Shown piece after piece: positions 12,903 to 24,330 of a stretch of DNA of 64,000 bases. Under the pieces are notes generated by a model. That model saw only the letters and a list, made by a program, of their open reading frames with translations, made no database searches and was not told the DNA's origin. Where the stretch lies: the NCBI GenBank assembly GCA_025084515.1, contig JAJAGP010000561.1, positions 1 to 64,000 of the forward strand. The letters are read 5' to 3'. This stretch comes from Ancistrus triradiatus (lineage: Eukaryota > Chordata > Actinopteri > Siluriformes > Loricariidae). Made by a program: the position numbers and the translations under genes. Position 1 is the stretch's first letter; each line of letters starts with the position of its first letter.

Positions 12903-15900
12903 GCGTGTGCGTGTGCGTGTGTGTGTGTGTTCTGAGGTCATGCCTCTGCTAATTTACTGCAGTGCATGCTTTGTGAGTGTTGACCTTTTACCATGTTACA
13001 AGACTAGCAAATAAATGACAATGGAGATATTCTATAGAAATAATCCAAAAGTGACAGTTGCCTAGTACACCCCCTTACATAAAACTTTAGTGAACCTGCA
13101 TATTGATGCTTCTGTATGGAGTCTGTTGGGTCATTTTGCTGAGTTGTTTTATTTTATAGTAAACCTGGTAAGCAATGGATACATTACAAATTTATAAGTT
13201 ATGTCATAAATTAGTGTACCTAACAACATCAGCCATTTAGCTATCTAACAATAGCCTGCTTTTTGGCTATTTGTTTACTGATTACTCAGTAGCACTAAGT
13301 ATTGATTTCATAAGCTCGTCACCTGCAACCGACAAAATGAGCATTTCCTTATTTGTGCTTTGACCACACAATGATACATTTCTGACTAACTTATAAGAGT
13401 ATTGTACATATTTATCATATATGTATGTCCTACTGTATATTTGTAGGACTGTGGTAGCCTAGTGGGTAAGGTACTGGACTCCAGACCAGAAGGTCCAGGG
13501 TTCAAATCCCACCTCTGCCAAGCTGCCACTGTTGGGTCCTTGAGCAAGACCCTTAACCCACAATTGCTTGGATTGTAAGACTGTACCAACTGTAAGTCGC
13601 TCTGGATAAGGGCATCTGCTAAATGCTGTAAATGTAAATTTAAGAGTATATATTTAGTCTGTACTAATTCTTTTTCTCTGGTTGTCTTTCTAGGTTGTTT
13701 TGGAACATTTTGCTTATAGATGTGTGTGCTAAAGTTATTAATATTAATAATTTGTCCATCTCAGTGTTCAACTGTGTTTAATGTAGCAGCTATAAAAAGT
13801 GTTTTGCTAACATAATTTCTTGGTACCGCTTGATGGGTTAAGTTTTTTTCTTCTTCTATTTAAAGTGGAGACAACCCATTCTTGCACGAGTGGTCCTGGT
13901 TAAGCACATCCTCGGCAACATTTTAAACAAGCAAAATCAGCATTTTAGTTGCAGTAAGGGATTGTGTTCCTTTCACTTATTGTACATAAAAAGACACATT
14001 CAAGGAGGCACTATAATTTAAAACTTAGTGCTCTGAAACCTCCCCCAAATAAAGTATAAATGTTATTTTCAAAGAACTTCAAAGCAATATTGTATCCCAG
14101 GGTAACGCCAGTGTGATATTTAAAATGAAACGCATGTGTATATGGTAACCCCAAATTAGAAAAGAGTTGGGATAGTATGGAAAACACAAATAACAAATAA
14201 ACAGTGTTTAATTTCATGTGTTAGTATACATCCATTCCTGTGTTTCAGGTTTGCAACACATTCTAAAAAAGTTGGGATGGTAAAGCATTTACTTTGTAAA
14301 GTTGCCATTCCTTTTCACATAGCTTAAAAGCCATTTTGGCACTGAGGATACCGACTGAAGTGTTTCAGGCGTTACTTTGTCCCATTCTTCCTGCAAACAC
14401 TTCTTTAGGTGTGCAAACGTACTCCTTGTTGTTGCGTTGTTGGTCAAAATTCTCCACACGTTCTCTATTGGGAACAGGTCAGGACTGCAGGCAGGCTAGT
14501 CCTGTACCCGTACCCTCTACTTCCACAGTAATGCCTTTGTAATGAGTGCAGCATGTGGTTTTGCATTGTCTTATTGAAAACTGCATGGACGTCCCTGGAA
14601 AAGATGTCGTCTTGAAGGCAGAATATGTTGCTCTAAAATCTCAGTGTACTTTTCTGCATTAATGCTGCCATCACAGAAATGTAATAACATACCATGGCCT
14701 TTGGACATGTTGCCGATAACAGGATGGACCTTTGGTCCAGATACAAATCCATTACAAGTCAAAGTAAATTTTCAGTTCTAGAATTCCCCATGCAGCCTGT
14801 TGCAATGGCTTCTACTATGATAGTATGCCTTTGCACAAGCCACATGTCATCTCAGACCGATTCTATGAAAATTACATTTAGTTTGCACATCTTAGAAATG
14901 GAGTTAATAGATAAAGCCACTAGTTATATGGTTGTCAACATATATTTGGCCATGCTGTGCTGTTCAGTTGAATGTTTAATTACTTCATTAATTCAGTACT
15001 GATTATAAATTAGGTTTTAAAAGTGTATTTTTATACTATTAGACTAGAGTAAAGAATAAATTAATATGCAATTACCAATGTACACCTTAGAGAACGCAAA
15101 AGTAACTATAATTACTTTTCCTGTATTGGTGAGTTGGATAAAAGTATAGAAAAAAATTGTTAGCAAGACATCCTCTCATGTCTGTTTTGTCCCAAGACCT
15201 TTAATGTCAGAGAGCAAGAGTTATATAACTCCAACAGTCCTAAAGGTGGTGGACGGTGTTTATGTTGAAAACATGCTGGCATATTCCTTTAAAAGTGTGG
15301 ACGGATCTGTTTGTCACTGGAGAGCTTACAAACCCAGTTCAGACACACATGTGGTAAATCTGTCCTTTAGTTGTGCTGCAGCAGAGATCTCAGTCACACT
15401 CACTCAGTTGAAGGTAACCTGTAACAACCATCTGTCTGCCTTATAGCTTCAGCTCTGGCCTGGTTCTAAATTGTCCCATTTGAGTAGCATGTATGCTGCT
15501 AATACTTACTCATCGAAAACAACTCATACTATTATGGCCCAAAACTTTAAGTAGGTCATGCTCACCCCCACCCCCCATCTTCCTTCTACAGACACACACT
15601 CTACCCACCTCTCGTGTAACCCCACTACCCCACCCCTATCAAAAATAAAAAGACACAGGGGACCGCCAAAATTTAGCCCATTACGTAAGCATGAGGTCTG
15701 CTGGGGTTGGCAGTTCAGGGCACGTCAACAATAGAACTGGGTTAGAGCCACCATTATCCCCCTTTCTGTCACTGCAGGGACTGGAGGGACACACGCATCT
15801 ACACTGCAGTACAATTACTGATCATTAGCTGCCCTGTCTTTCCTAATTCTCGTCAAAGTCCACCCTCCCACCACTTGTCCTGCCACTAAAAGCAGGAACC

Positions 15901-16010
15901 ATTCTCCTCCCAGCATGCTCTTGTTTCGAGGGGAGGCGGGGTTCTCGCTGTGCCACACACTGGACAGCAGAGCTCTGTCCCAAAATGAATGGCTTATGTC
16001 TCTGGACAAT

Positions 16011-16054
<44 letters not shown>

Positions 16055-19000
16055 ATCAGCAAATAGTCACATTGAACTACAGCATGTCTTCAAACTCTCT
16101 CCTCCGAACACACACACCCCCGCCCCCCTTTTCCTGGGTTGTGTAGTGGGCCAGTCTTTATCGTTATCATGGCGGGTTGGCCTTGTGTCCGGAATCTTTG
16201 TTTAAGGGACAGGCTGTAATGAGCAACCACAATAGGCTCAGAACACTTTACTGTCACTAACCCCCCCAAACACACACACACACATTCACACACACTCACA
16301 CACACACTCATACAGAAACATAACACATAAACCAAAAAAAGCTAGCCGCAAATATCATATCAGGTAGCCATTATCTCATTCTCATACTGTCACTCATACT
16401 GTAACCTGTGTTTCCCTGTTGAAAAGGATGTGCGTGTGTGCGTGTGTGTGTGCCTTTGTGTGTGTGCCTGTGTGTGTGTGTGTGTGCGCCTTTGTGTGTG
16501 TGCCTGTGTGTGTGTGTGTGTGTGTGTGTGCCTGAGCTGTCCATTAGTACTAATCTCCCTTGTCTTACAGTGATTTCATGCGTTCCCTCATAAGCAAGAT
16601 GGATTTCAAGTCTTTGGAGAACAAGCTGTCCAAAGCAAAGGTTTGTTCATTTTTGTTTATAAATTGTGTGTATATGAATATATGTATACGTATTTCATGA
16701 CTTTCAGAGCTGATACCTTGGATGAACAAACATTTGTTTACACCTGGCACCTAAATATCACATCCTAAACCTGGCCTGAAATGCACAGTGGTGCTTGAAA
16801 GTTTATGAACCCTTTAGAATTTTCTATATTTCTGCATAAATATGACCTAAAACATCATCAGATTTTCACACAAGTAAGTAGAGAACCCAGTTAAACAAAT
16901 GAGAGGAAATGATCCAATATTACATATTAGTGAGTGGCAAAAGTATGTGAATCTCTAAGATTAGCAGTTAATTTGAAGGTGAAATTAGAGTCAGGTGTTT
17001 TGAATCAATGAGATGCCAATCAGGTGTGAGTGGGCACCCTGTTTTATTTAAAGAACAGGGATCTATCAAAGTCTGCTCTTCACAGCACATGTTTGTGGAA
17101 GTGTATCATGGGACGAACAAAGGAGATTTCTGAGGAGCTCAGAAAAAGAGTTGTTGATGTTCATCAGGCTGAGAAAAAAAGGTTACAAACCATCTCTAAA
17201 AAAAAAAAAGGAGTTTGTACTCACCAATCCACAGTCAGACAAGATTGTGTACAGATGGATGGGAAATTCAAGGACCATTTTGGTACCCCCTCCCCAGGAG
17301 TGGTCGACCCAACAAAAAAGATCAACTCCAAGAGCAAGGCGTGTAATAGTTGGTGAGGTCACAGAGGACCCCAGGGTAACTTCTAAGCCAAACTGAAGGC
17401 CTCTCTCTCACATTGGCTAATAAAAATGTTTCATGAGGTCCACCATCAGAAGAACACTGAGACAAACCAACAATGGTGTGTACATGGCAGGGTGTTTACT
17501 TCTCTCCAAAAAGAACATTGCTTTGCTGCTCGTCTGCAGTTTGCTAAAGATCAAAACACGTGGACGAGCCAGAAGGCTATTGAAAGAATGTTTAGGTTTG
17601 GACCCCGATGAGACCAAAATAGAACTTTTGGGTTGGTTAAAAGAAAAAAGCTTTATGTTTGGAGAAAGGAAACACGTCTAGCATTCCAGCATAGAACCTT
17701 ATCCCATCTGTTTTTTTTGAAACATGGTGGTGGTAGTATCATGGGTTTGGGCCTGTTTTTGGTGCATCTGGGCAGGACGGCTTTTGGCATCATTGATGGA
17801 ACAATGAATTCTGAATGATATCAGAGAATTCTAAGGAAAATGTCAGGACATCTGTCCATTAACTGAATCTCAAGAGAAGGTGGGTCATGCAGCAAGACAG
17901 CGACCCTAAGCACACAAGCTGTTCTACCAAAGAATGGTTACAGAAGAATAATGTTCATGTTCTGGAATGGCCAAGTCAAAGTCCTGTCCTTAATCCAATG
18001 GAAATGTTGTGGAATGACCTGAAGCGAGCAGCTAATGTGAGGAAACCCACCAACATCCCAGAGCTGAAGCTGTTCTGTACGGAGGAATGGCCTAAAATTC
18101 CTCCAAGCCGGTGTGCAGGACTGATCAACAGCTACAGCAAACGTTTAGCTGCAGTTGTTGCTGCACAGGGGGGTCACACCAGATACTGAAAGCAAAGGCT
18201 CACATACTTTTGCCACTCACTAATAAATAAATAAATGACCAAGTATAATATTTGTGTCTCATTTGTGTAACTGGATTCTCTTTATCTACTTTTAGGACTT
18301 GTGTGAAAATCTGATGATGTTTTAGGTCATATTTATGCAGAAATATAGAAAAGTCTAAAGGGCTCACAAACTTTCAAGCACCACTGTAGGTACACATGAG
18401 CATTTTAGTAAGGTTGGTTGATAAGGCCTAGCTTGCAGTTAACATTGAAATGCATTCCAGTGTCTTTGTTATTTAAGTTTGTTCAATTTCCCAGTTGTTT
18501 CCAGGCCCAGATTTGCATACAATTTCTCTCTGTAACTCTTTATTTACAGTGGCATTGTTATGCCAAGACAGGAATGGGCAATTCCCAAACTGTTACCACA
18601 AAGTAGGAAGCACGCATTGGTCTAACATGGTATTGGATACCTACCACTTGGCCACTTCACCAATCACATGGCAGCAACTCAAGGCATTTAGACATGTAGA
18701 TATGGTCAAGGCGACCATCAGAATGGGGAAGAAAGGTGATTTGAGTTTGAATGTGACATGGTTGCTGGTGCTAGTCGGGCTATTCTGGGTACTTCAGAAA
18801 CTGCTGAACTTCTGGGATTTTCATGCATAGCAATCTCTATGATTTACAGAGAATTATCCAAAAATGAGAAAATATCCAGTGATTAGCAGTTCTCTGGACA
18901 AAATAATGCTTTGTTGATGAGAGAGATCAGGAGGGTGGCATGGTGGCTTGGATGATAGCACCCCCACCTCACATCAAGGTCCTAGGTTCAGGTTCCAGGG

Positions 19001-21282
19001 TGAAGTGGCCTGGGTCCTTTCTGCGTGGAGTCTGCATGTCCTCATGGGTTTACTCCAGGTGCTCCGGTTTCCTCCGACAGCCTAAATGTGTGTTAGGTTA
19101 ATTGATTACGCTAAATTGGCATTGACTTGAGCGTATATATATGACTAGTCTTAATGTAACCTTGTGTGTGTTTCTGAAATGGCCATTGATGCTGATAGTG
19201 GTGTTAAATAAACCAAATAAACAAACAAATAAACAAAAAAGCCAGAGATCAGAGGAGGAATGGTAAGACTTGTTCAAGCTGATAGAAAGGCAACAGTAAC
19301 TCAACCATCACCTTGAAGCAGATGGGGCACAACATTCGGAGTGCCATTCAGTGTGGCCACACTGCCATTCGGAGCAAATGAGACCAGCATATTAGGGAGG
19401 CGTGGCCTGCCCTGTGGCGAGAATTCCTTCTCGGGTTGGAGTGCGCACATGATGGTACTTCCTTGAGGGTGTGCAGGGGGCAAAAGGCTGGCCCAGAGGC
19501 CATGGAGAGAGGAGTGAGGACTTCCCTGGGAGGAAGGGGCCAGTTAGTTTGGTTGTGCAGCATGAGATGAATTCTGCTTATATTCAGAGGGGAAGCTGAT
19601 GGAAGTGGAGATGGTGGAATGATGTGACTCAGCAACTCACTGATTGATGAAGATCTGCCAGACCCCTGTCAATCACAAGCATGTTAGAGGCTGGGGATGG
19701 CAGGACACAGAAGCTTTGCCCAGGTGAGGGCTGGGGGTGTGGAGACAGTGCTCGTGGCAACTTGGAATCAGCTCACAACCTCGCACTCTGCAAGAACAGC
19801 AAAGAACAGGGTCATGTTGCCTAAATCTGGGCAGGCCCAGCATGATGGGGTACTTGGGTGATGGGAGGAGGAGGAAGGTAATTCTATCCGTGTGGAGCTC
19901 GCTAGTGGACGGGTGGCATGCATATAGACCTCCACACCTGACCAGGTCTCTATCCACAGCCTCCATGGGAACAGGGATGAGCATAGGAGAATGGCCAGTG
20001 GGTAGTACAGGAGACATCCATTAAGATGCCCTCTGTGCCAAATCAGTTATGGCTGAAGTAGAAAAGCAGCCATGGGAAGGAAGGGTAAAGAAACAATGAC
20101 AGTGTGACAGAAACACTCCTTGATGTTCAGTGGTCTGGAGGTAGTTCATGGAGTGACAAGTTAGCAAAGATTAAATAGCACTGAAATGGAAAGCCCAAGA
20201 AGTGCTTGGGTTTCCCGCCATATTTCATTAGCTATGTGATAAGACAGAAGTGTTCACTGGGAGCAGTCTCAGAGCTGTGCATGCACGGCTGGTTCGGGAG
20301 AAGGAAACAGGATGGCAGCAGTCAGTCCAATCACAACAGCAATGCCTACTGGGAATTGGAGTCGCACCGCAGTGCAAAGTGACTAAGGACATGACACTCT
20401 AGCAGGGCAGAAATTTAAAAACAAATTTCCTGGGCAGAGTCATTCTACTGCCAATATTTGTCTGTGGAGAACACCTGCTAGTAAAGGGTGTGGCTGACAG
20501 CAGAATCCTGTGGGGTGTTTTCATTTGTTTCATATTTTTTCATTGTGTTCATCTTATGTAGTCTTGTCCAGTTTTTTATCATCACTTTTTCTCTCCTACT
20601 TTGTGTTGTGGCGATGCACAGTAGGGGTTAAGTATAATGAAAGAAAAAATGCTAAACGGTTTGAAGGGCAATTCAAATGAAGGGCTTAGTAAATCTAGCC
20701 CTGTGTGCGAGTGCGTGTGTTCTGTGGCAAAAAGAGTAGTAAGAAGTAGGGTTTCTCTCTTCCTTCCATGCCCTCTTTCCCCCTCATCTTCCACCTCGTT
20801 CTTTTATTCATGGATTACAAGCAGTAATCTCATTAAAGTAGCCGGCGTTGGACGGCCAGTGCTACGTGCTCTGTAATCAAGTAAAGACACCCTGCTCACC
20901 TTGGATGAAACTGAGGCATATATAGCAGGCATTGAAGAGCAAGGGCTGGCCAGGCGTGAGAGGAGACTTTGAAAGCCCCTGGCAAAGGGGCCGCTGAGGG
21001 AAGTTGAGCCCTGACTGCCAGTTCTTAGGGTTAGCAGAGAAAGGCCTGGCTAATTACAGAGTAAGCACGGTGTGGAGGAGTGGAGAGAAGAGTGGGCATA
21101 TTGCCAGGGGATTATAGGAAACAAGTACACACACATACACACACACACACACACATACACAGACACACACACGCGCTATTGTACAGGTGCACTTACAGAA
21201 GAGCCAGAGCAAGCTGCTGTAACTTGAGCCTCTTCAGACACAAGCATGAAAGGGAGAGCATGCACGCACACATACAAACGGG

Positions 21283-21313
<31 letters not shown>

Positions 21314-23401
21314 AAAACATCTTTCTATTAACGTGGGAACTGTCCATTAACATAATATTACTGTAGCTAATTAATATTACACTTAACCTTAACCTCAGTA
21401 ACCTCAGGAGTTTTCCTTATGATGACCATCAAAGAGTCCCCACAAGGGAAGAATTGTCAGTTCTTTCTATCCTTGTAGGGACATGTGGTCCTCACAAGGA
21501 TATTGGTGTCATCCACCCCGCCACATACACACTCTCACACACACACATGCAAACAGCTAAAGACCACATCACCCACATTTATCAGGTCTTCTTGCTTCTA
21601 AACTATGATAGAATCAATGCAAAAATCTGTAGTCGGAGCAAATATTCATTATGAAATTTTAAAGTGAGCAAATGAATGTGATGTTTTGTAATTTCATAAA
21701 TGCATTCACACTGCTGCCAAAGTGCAAAACAGTACTTTTTAAAGGTATATTCATCGTTTGCATAGTAAGCAAGCATAGTGACATTTCTACAGGACATTCT
21801 AATGGATTTAATGAAATAGTGCTTATGAAATAGTGCAGTGGTGCTTGAAAGTTTGTGAACCCTTTAGACTTTTCTATATTTCTGCGTAAATATGACGTAA
21901 AACATCATCAGATTTTCACACAAGTTCTAAAAGTAGATAAAGAGAACCCAGTTACACAATTGAGACAAAAATATTATACTTGGTCATTTATTTATTGAGG
22001 GAAATGATCCAGTATTACATATTAGTGAGTGGCNNNNNNNNNNNNNNNNNNNNNNNNNNNNNNNNNNNNNNNNNNNNNNNNNNNNNNNNNNNNNNNNNNN
22101 NNNNNNNNNNNNNNNNNNNNNNNNNNNNNNNNNTTGGGTCCCTTTTTGAGTCTTGGTCCTCCCAAGGTTTCTTCCTAGAACTAGGGAGTTTTTCCTTGCC
22201 ACTGTCGCCCTAGGCTTGCTCAATTTGGGATTGGACGTAGTTATTAGGAGATAATCTAAACTTGTAAAGTTGCTTTGAGACAATGCTCCATTGTAAAAAG
22301 CGCTATATAAATAAATCTGACTTGACTTGATTTGACTTTTAGTACTGGTGTGAAAATCTGATGATGTTTTAGGTCATATTTATGCAAAAATATAGAACAT
22401 TTTAAATGGTTCACAAACTTGTGAACCTAATATTTTAAAATGCTGTTAAAATATTAAGCATCATGCCAAATCTGTTTGAAAGTGCCAAAAAACTGCATGC
22501 CAAAGCTCTTGCATTAGGCAAGTGATAGTTGTAGGAAAAATAAATAAGTAAAATAGCCCAACTTTTGGACTGGGTGGACAGCATAGGAATTAATCATGGA
22601 AATGATCAAAAATGACAGGTTTTGATTTTAAAAGTAAACCACTATTTGGTCATATACTATTTTGTTAGCATTTCAACAGTTTATACATTTACCGAAGCTC
22701 TATACTTCTGTAATGTCATAATCTATAACAAAACTGTAAGTGGTGTAGTCCTGTCTAAGAAGTGAGTGTATTGTGACTGCACAATCACATCCCATCCCAG
22801 CTGTTTGTCTGCCTTAAATTATAAGGGTTATTTATTTAATTATGGCTTTACTTACATTAGTAAGAGAGACTGGACTATAAGATGGGGAAATAATACCATT
22901 TGCTAGTTTCATGTTTTTTCTTTTTCGAAACATTGTGCTTAGCACTTAACCTTCCTAAGTTAGGAGTTTACATAAGGTCCATTTATGGTTAAAGTATTGA
23001 GGCTTAGCCATAGTAGTACAGGTATGTAATGTAGCAGCACTGTTTTATCATTTGCTTAATTTAAAACTACAGTTTGATCTAAAACTTTATTGATATTTAT
23101 TTCATGACATACATAAATGACTTTCATTACCTGTGCATTTCCTCTGCAGCAGTTGTTCCTGTTCCTGTTGGAGGGTCAGACAGGAAGCACCCTGGTCCCA
23201 CAGGGCTGTATCAGTGCTGAACAGCTACTTGTGGAACTGAAGGCAGGGGGGATTCGTGAGGAGCATGAGGATGATATTAGGCGTGAACTACGTAGCTTAC
23301 GCTCCCTTGATCTGCTGGACTTCCTCACTTACCTGCCTCTCTTCATCCTCATCCACAACTCTGTCATTGCCAACCCGCTTGATGACTCCACCAAGCTGTG
23401 A
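10213..23401 (+). CDS. EF-hand domain protein, C-terminal five exons (5' part not found)
   Basis: Five exons join in frame with GT-AG borders: 10213-10283, 10451-10561, 12187-12284, 16571-16640 and 23150-23401, ending in TGA. They encode about 200 residues starting DFLATYCIISPEKL. One EF-hand calcium loop is visible (DSDGDGYLTCFQ); the rest is helical and leucine-rich, ending LLDFLTYLPLFILIHN... and STKL. I do not recognise the orthologue and assign no symbol. The first visible exon begins with two bases of a split codon, so at least one exon lies upstream, and I did not find it in 1-10212. Introns carry Tc1 copies (10637, 16786, 21836) and the gap at 22034-22133. The reading frame continues across that gap, which supports the order of the first two contigs. 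Confidence 0.85.
10451..10561 (+). CDS. EF-hand exon of the gene above
   Basis: This exon of exactly 37 codons (phase 0 at both ends) starts VDSDGDGYL and contains almost the whole calcium loop. The coordinating positions are Asp1, Asp3, Asp5, Tyr7 and Thr9. Position 12, normally a bidentate Glu, is Gln here. This could weaken calcium binding. The following helix (VLLALKEVIPPEML) and an acidic EEEE stretch complete the exon. Confidence 0.85.
10637..11806 (-). mobile_element. Tc1-like transposon, family 1, reverse copy lacking one end
   Basis: The left terminus CAGTGGTGCATGAAGG at 10637 follows a TA. The element runs antisense to the EF-hand gene in its intron. The transposase starts near 11620 on the - strand (MVRTKEISEDLRKRVVDAHQ). 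It continues through the HTH and the ESTIRRTLNNNGVHGR-type segment to the C-terminus ending GGHTRY near 10847. The middle of the catalytic domain is deleted: LKEKRYV runs straight into EWLQKNKVHVLEW. A 10-bp duplication (GTTCTTCTGT) lies near 11292. The opposite inverted repeat fades after about 11806. Confidence 0.9.
11807..12186 (+). other. Intron of the EF-hand gene, nothing else recognised
   Basis: AT-rich intron sequence between the Tc1 copy and the acceptor at 12185-12186. Confidence 0.5.
12868..12932. repeat. (GT)n/(GTGC)n microsatellite
   Basis: A GT tract with an internal block of GTGTGC units, within the intron after exon 12187-12284. Confidence 0.9.
13447..13640 (+). mobile_element. 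tRNA-derived SINE, full length
   Basis: The head carries RNA polymerase III-like boxes: TAGCCTAGTGGGTAAG (A-box-like) and GGGTTCAAATCCC (B box). The tail GTCGCTCTGGATAAGGGCAT, followed by CTGCTAAATG and AAATGTAAAT, recurs as fragments at 30757 and near 32925. This architecture is that of a fish SINE with a LINE-related 3' tail. It lies in an EF-hand gene intron. Confidence 0.85.
14144..14830 (-). mobile_element. Tc1-like transposon, family 4, decayed reverse copy
   Basis: The left end carries the phrase AAAAGAGTTGGGATAGTATG, repeated in part near 14268, which is the double motif of this family's terminal repeat. The - strand encodes a decayed transposase piece at 14571-14762 (PKVHPVIGNM, INAEKYTEILEQHILPS). 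The same family appears as fragments at 27423 and 42760. No open transposase survives. Confidence 0.75.
16013..16051. repeat. (GT)n microsatellite
   Basis: Uninterrupted GT units. Confidence 0.9.
16432..16534. repeat. (GT)n microsatellite with TGCCT/TGCGC interruptions
   Basis: GT tracts broken by repeated GCCTTTGTGTGTGTGCC-type units, suggesting an internal higher-order duplication. Confidence 0.85.
16786..18386 (+). mobile_element. Tc1-like transposon, family 1, full-length but frameshifted
   Basis: Both termini are present: CAGTGGTGCTTGAAAG at 16786 and its complement ending CACTG at 18386. The length is 1601 bp, the full size for this family. TA follows on the right; the left flank is CA. 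The transposase start is at 17108 (MGRTKEISEELRKRVVDVHQ). The DNA-binding half carries many one- to several-base insertions, often in homopolymers. The last part is open (17887-18189): QQDSDPKHTS holds the second catalytic Asp, and the third residue lies in SPVLNPMEMLWNDLK. It sits in the EF-hand intron between exons 16571-16640 and 23150-23401. Confidence 0.92.
18600..19328 (+). mobile_element. Tc1-like transposon, family 5, remnant split by a SINE
   Basis: Bases 18600-18927 and 19243-19328 are two consecutive parts of one decayed transposase gene. They include the phrases CAATCACATGGCAGCAACTC, TGGGGAAGAAAGGTGATTT and GATAGAAAGGCAACAGTAAC. The interruption at 18928-19242 is a SINE. No frame survives. 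Assignment rests on my recollection of this common teleost family. Confidence 0.65.
18930..19215 (+). mobile_element. SINE-like repeat inserted in family-5 Tc1
   Basis: It contains the teleost repeat phrases GTGGCATGGTGGCTTGGATG, GGAGTCTGCATGTCCTC and CTCCGGTTTCCTCCGACAG. The same family is at 31301 (fullest copy), 41028, 54690 and, inverted, 61945. The head resembles a tRNA-like promoter (GGTTCAGGTTCC), much eroded. Confidence 0.7.
19329..21126. other. Non-coding stretch, nothing recognised
   Basis: The GC content is higher than around it and open frames of 95-114 codons exist on both strands (for example 19673-20017). They lack a recognisable domain, and I treat them as chance. It lies in the last EF-hand intron. 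Confidence 0.4.
21127..21314. repeat. Two (CA)n microsatellites with a CG-rich core
   Basis: CA tracts at about 21127-21173 and 21288-21314 flank unique sequence. The second begins with a short GCGCGCGC run. Confidence 0.85.
22034..22133. other. Scaffold gap (100 N)
   Basis: Exactly 100 N, a conventional placeholder for an unknown distance. It sits inside a family-1 Tc1 copy, the most abundant repeat in the window, so the contig break is probably repeat-induced. The EF-hand frame is continuous across it. Confidence 0.98.
22134..22337 (+). repeat. LINE-like 3' tail repeat, copy 3 (longest)
   Basis: It runs from the gap edge through GAGTCTTGGTCCTCCCAAGG, GTTTTTCCTTGCCACTGTCG, the CTTTGAGACAATGCTCCATT block and AATAAA to a short ACTTG tandem. 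It extends further 5' than the copy at 7585. Confidence 0.75.
22426..23149 (+). other. End of the last EF-hand intron
   Basis: AT-rich unique sequence with no recognised repeat. The acceptor at 23141-23152 reads CTCTGCAGCAG, a tandem NAGNAG site. Confidence 0.6.
23150..23401 (+). CDS. Terminal coding exon of the EF-hand protein
   Basis: It encodes 83 residues plus TGA, beginning QLFLFLLEGQTG and ending DDSTKL. The middle is rich in charged residues (REEHEDDIRRELRSLRSL) and is predicted helical. It is followed by a hydrophobic segment LLDFLTYLPLFILIHNSVI, probably a buried helix and not a membrane anchor because it holds Asp, Tyr and His. An ATTAAA at 23618-23623 is the best polyA candidate downstream; the next 20 bases enter a transposon. 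Confidence 0.85.
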   Translation, partial: QLFLFLLEGQTGSTLVPQGCISAEQLLVELKAGGIREEHEDDIRRELRSLRSLDLLDFLTYLPLFILIHNSVIANPLDDSTKL

Positions 23402-23641
23402 ATCAAACGCACTGCACTGATTGTTTGTTAAAGTGAATCAGAAATGCTCCAAAAGTTCATCACATGAGAGAAGTGCTCCGAGTATTTTTATCTGACCAGA
23501 TGTATTTTTATTTTGTTTATACTGACCTCATCTGTGTTAACTATAATACAGTCATACCAAAGAGAAAGAAGCAGGGGAGCCACGACAACCTGGGATATAT
23601 AATGCAAAATTACCCAAATTAAATATTTTGAAAATCAAGCA

Positions 23642-24330
23642 CAGTTGAAGCCAACAGTTTATATACACCTAGACTGAAAAAAAAAGGCGTAGACGCACTA
23701 CATGTGGTGCAATAATAATAAATAGCTAACAGCCTTCTGTCAGATTTTAGTCACTACATCATGGTTCAAAAACTTACATAGTCTTTGTATTAAATTAAAT
23801 AACATTTAATCGCTTAACTTGAATCGCTTGGGGATGAACACTCCATAAGCTTCTCACAATACTTTATTGAAATTTTTACCCATTCCTCCTGGCATAATAG
23901 GTCTAGTCTAACTGTTTGATGAGTGCCCTCCGTGCTCAGAAATGCAGTTAAAGCTTGGGCCATGTATTTTCTGATGACCATGCCAAAACATTGCCAAGTC
24001 ATTTAGTCACAATTTAGGAATGCTTATTGTCATTCTCCTGCTGGAAGTAGAGTCAACGTGCCGAGCTGATCATTTGATTCTCCTAAGTGCAGACACCCCC
24101 ACAACATGATGCTGTGATGACAGTTTTAAACACCTCACCCTTTTTCCGCTTTATGTAGTACAAATCATTATGATCAAACGGAACAGGTTTTGTTTCTTTT
24201 GATCAGAGCAGTCTTATAAAACGCTAGGTCCTGATGATCGGCTGGAAATTTTACTCAGGCGTTTTTGTTTTGGTCTTGAAATGTGTGTTTGTTCATCCTC
24301 CAACAGCCTTTCAGACAGTGACTGATGAGC
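23642..24330 (-). mobile_element. Tc1-like transposon, family 6 (salmonid/Sleeping Beauty-like ends), decayed
   Basis: The left end CAGTTGAAGCCAACAGTTTA resembles the terminal repeat of the salmonid-type Tc1 elements. The body at 23840-24060 matches, in reverse, the C-terminal part of a transposase (CCCATTCCTCCTGGCATAAT corresponds to the usual EEWVK-like end). All frames are broken and the far end is not identifiable. Confidence 0.6.

Larger units (their letters stand above)
14831..16570 (+). other. Intron of the EF-hand gene with microsatellites
   Basis: No exon was recognised between the family-4 element and the exon at 16571. It contains GT tracts at about 16013-16051 and 16432-16534 and a CA-rich piece at 16262-16310. 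The last GT tract lies within 60 bases of the acceptor at 16569-16570. Confidence 0.5.
21836..22425 (+). mobile_element. Tc1-like transposon, family 1, broken by gap and LINE-tail insertion
   Basis: The left terminus CAGTGGTGCTTGAAAG is at 21836. The left inverted repeat runs to 22033, where the first scaffold gap begins. After the gap comes a LINE-like tail (22134-22337), then part of the right inverted repeat (about 22338-22425) with a degraded end. Any transposase would have to be inside the gap. Confidence 0.8.

Noticed and set aside
13447..13520. tRNA-like A and B boxes that might suggest a tRNA gene
   Set aside because: The cloverleaf cannot be completed and the sequence continues into a SINE tail repeated elsewhere in the window.
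19348..20024. Open frames of 95-114 codons on both strands
   Set aside because: Overlapping on opposite strands with no domain, splice logic or similarity; probably chance in a GC-richer intron.
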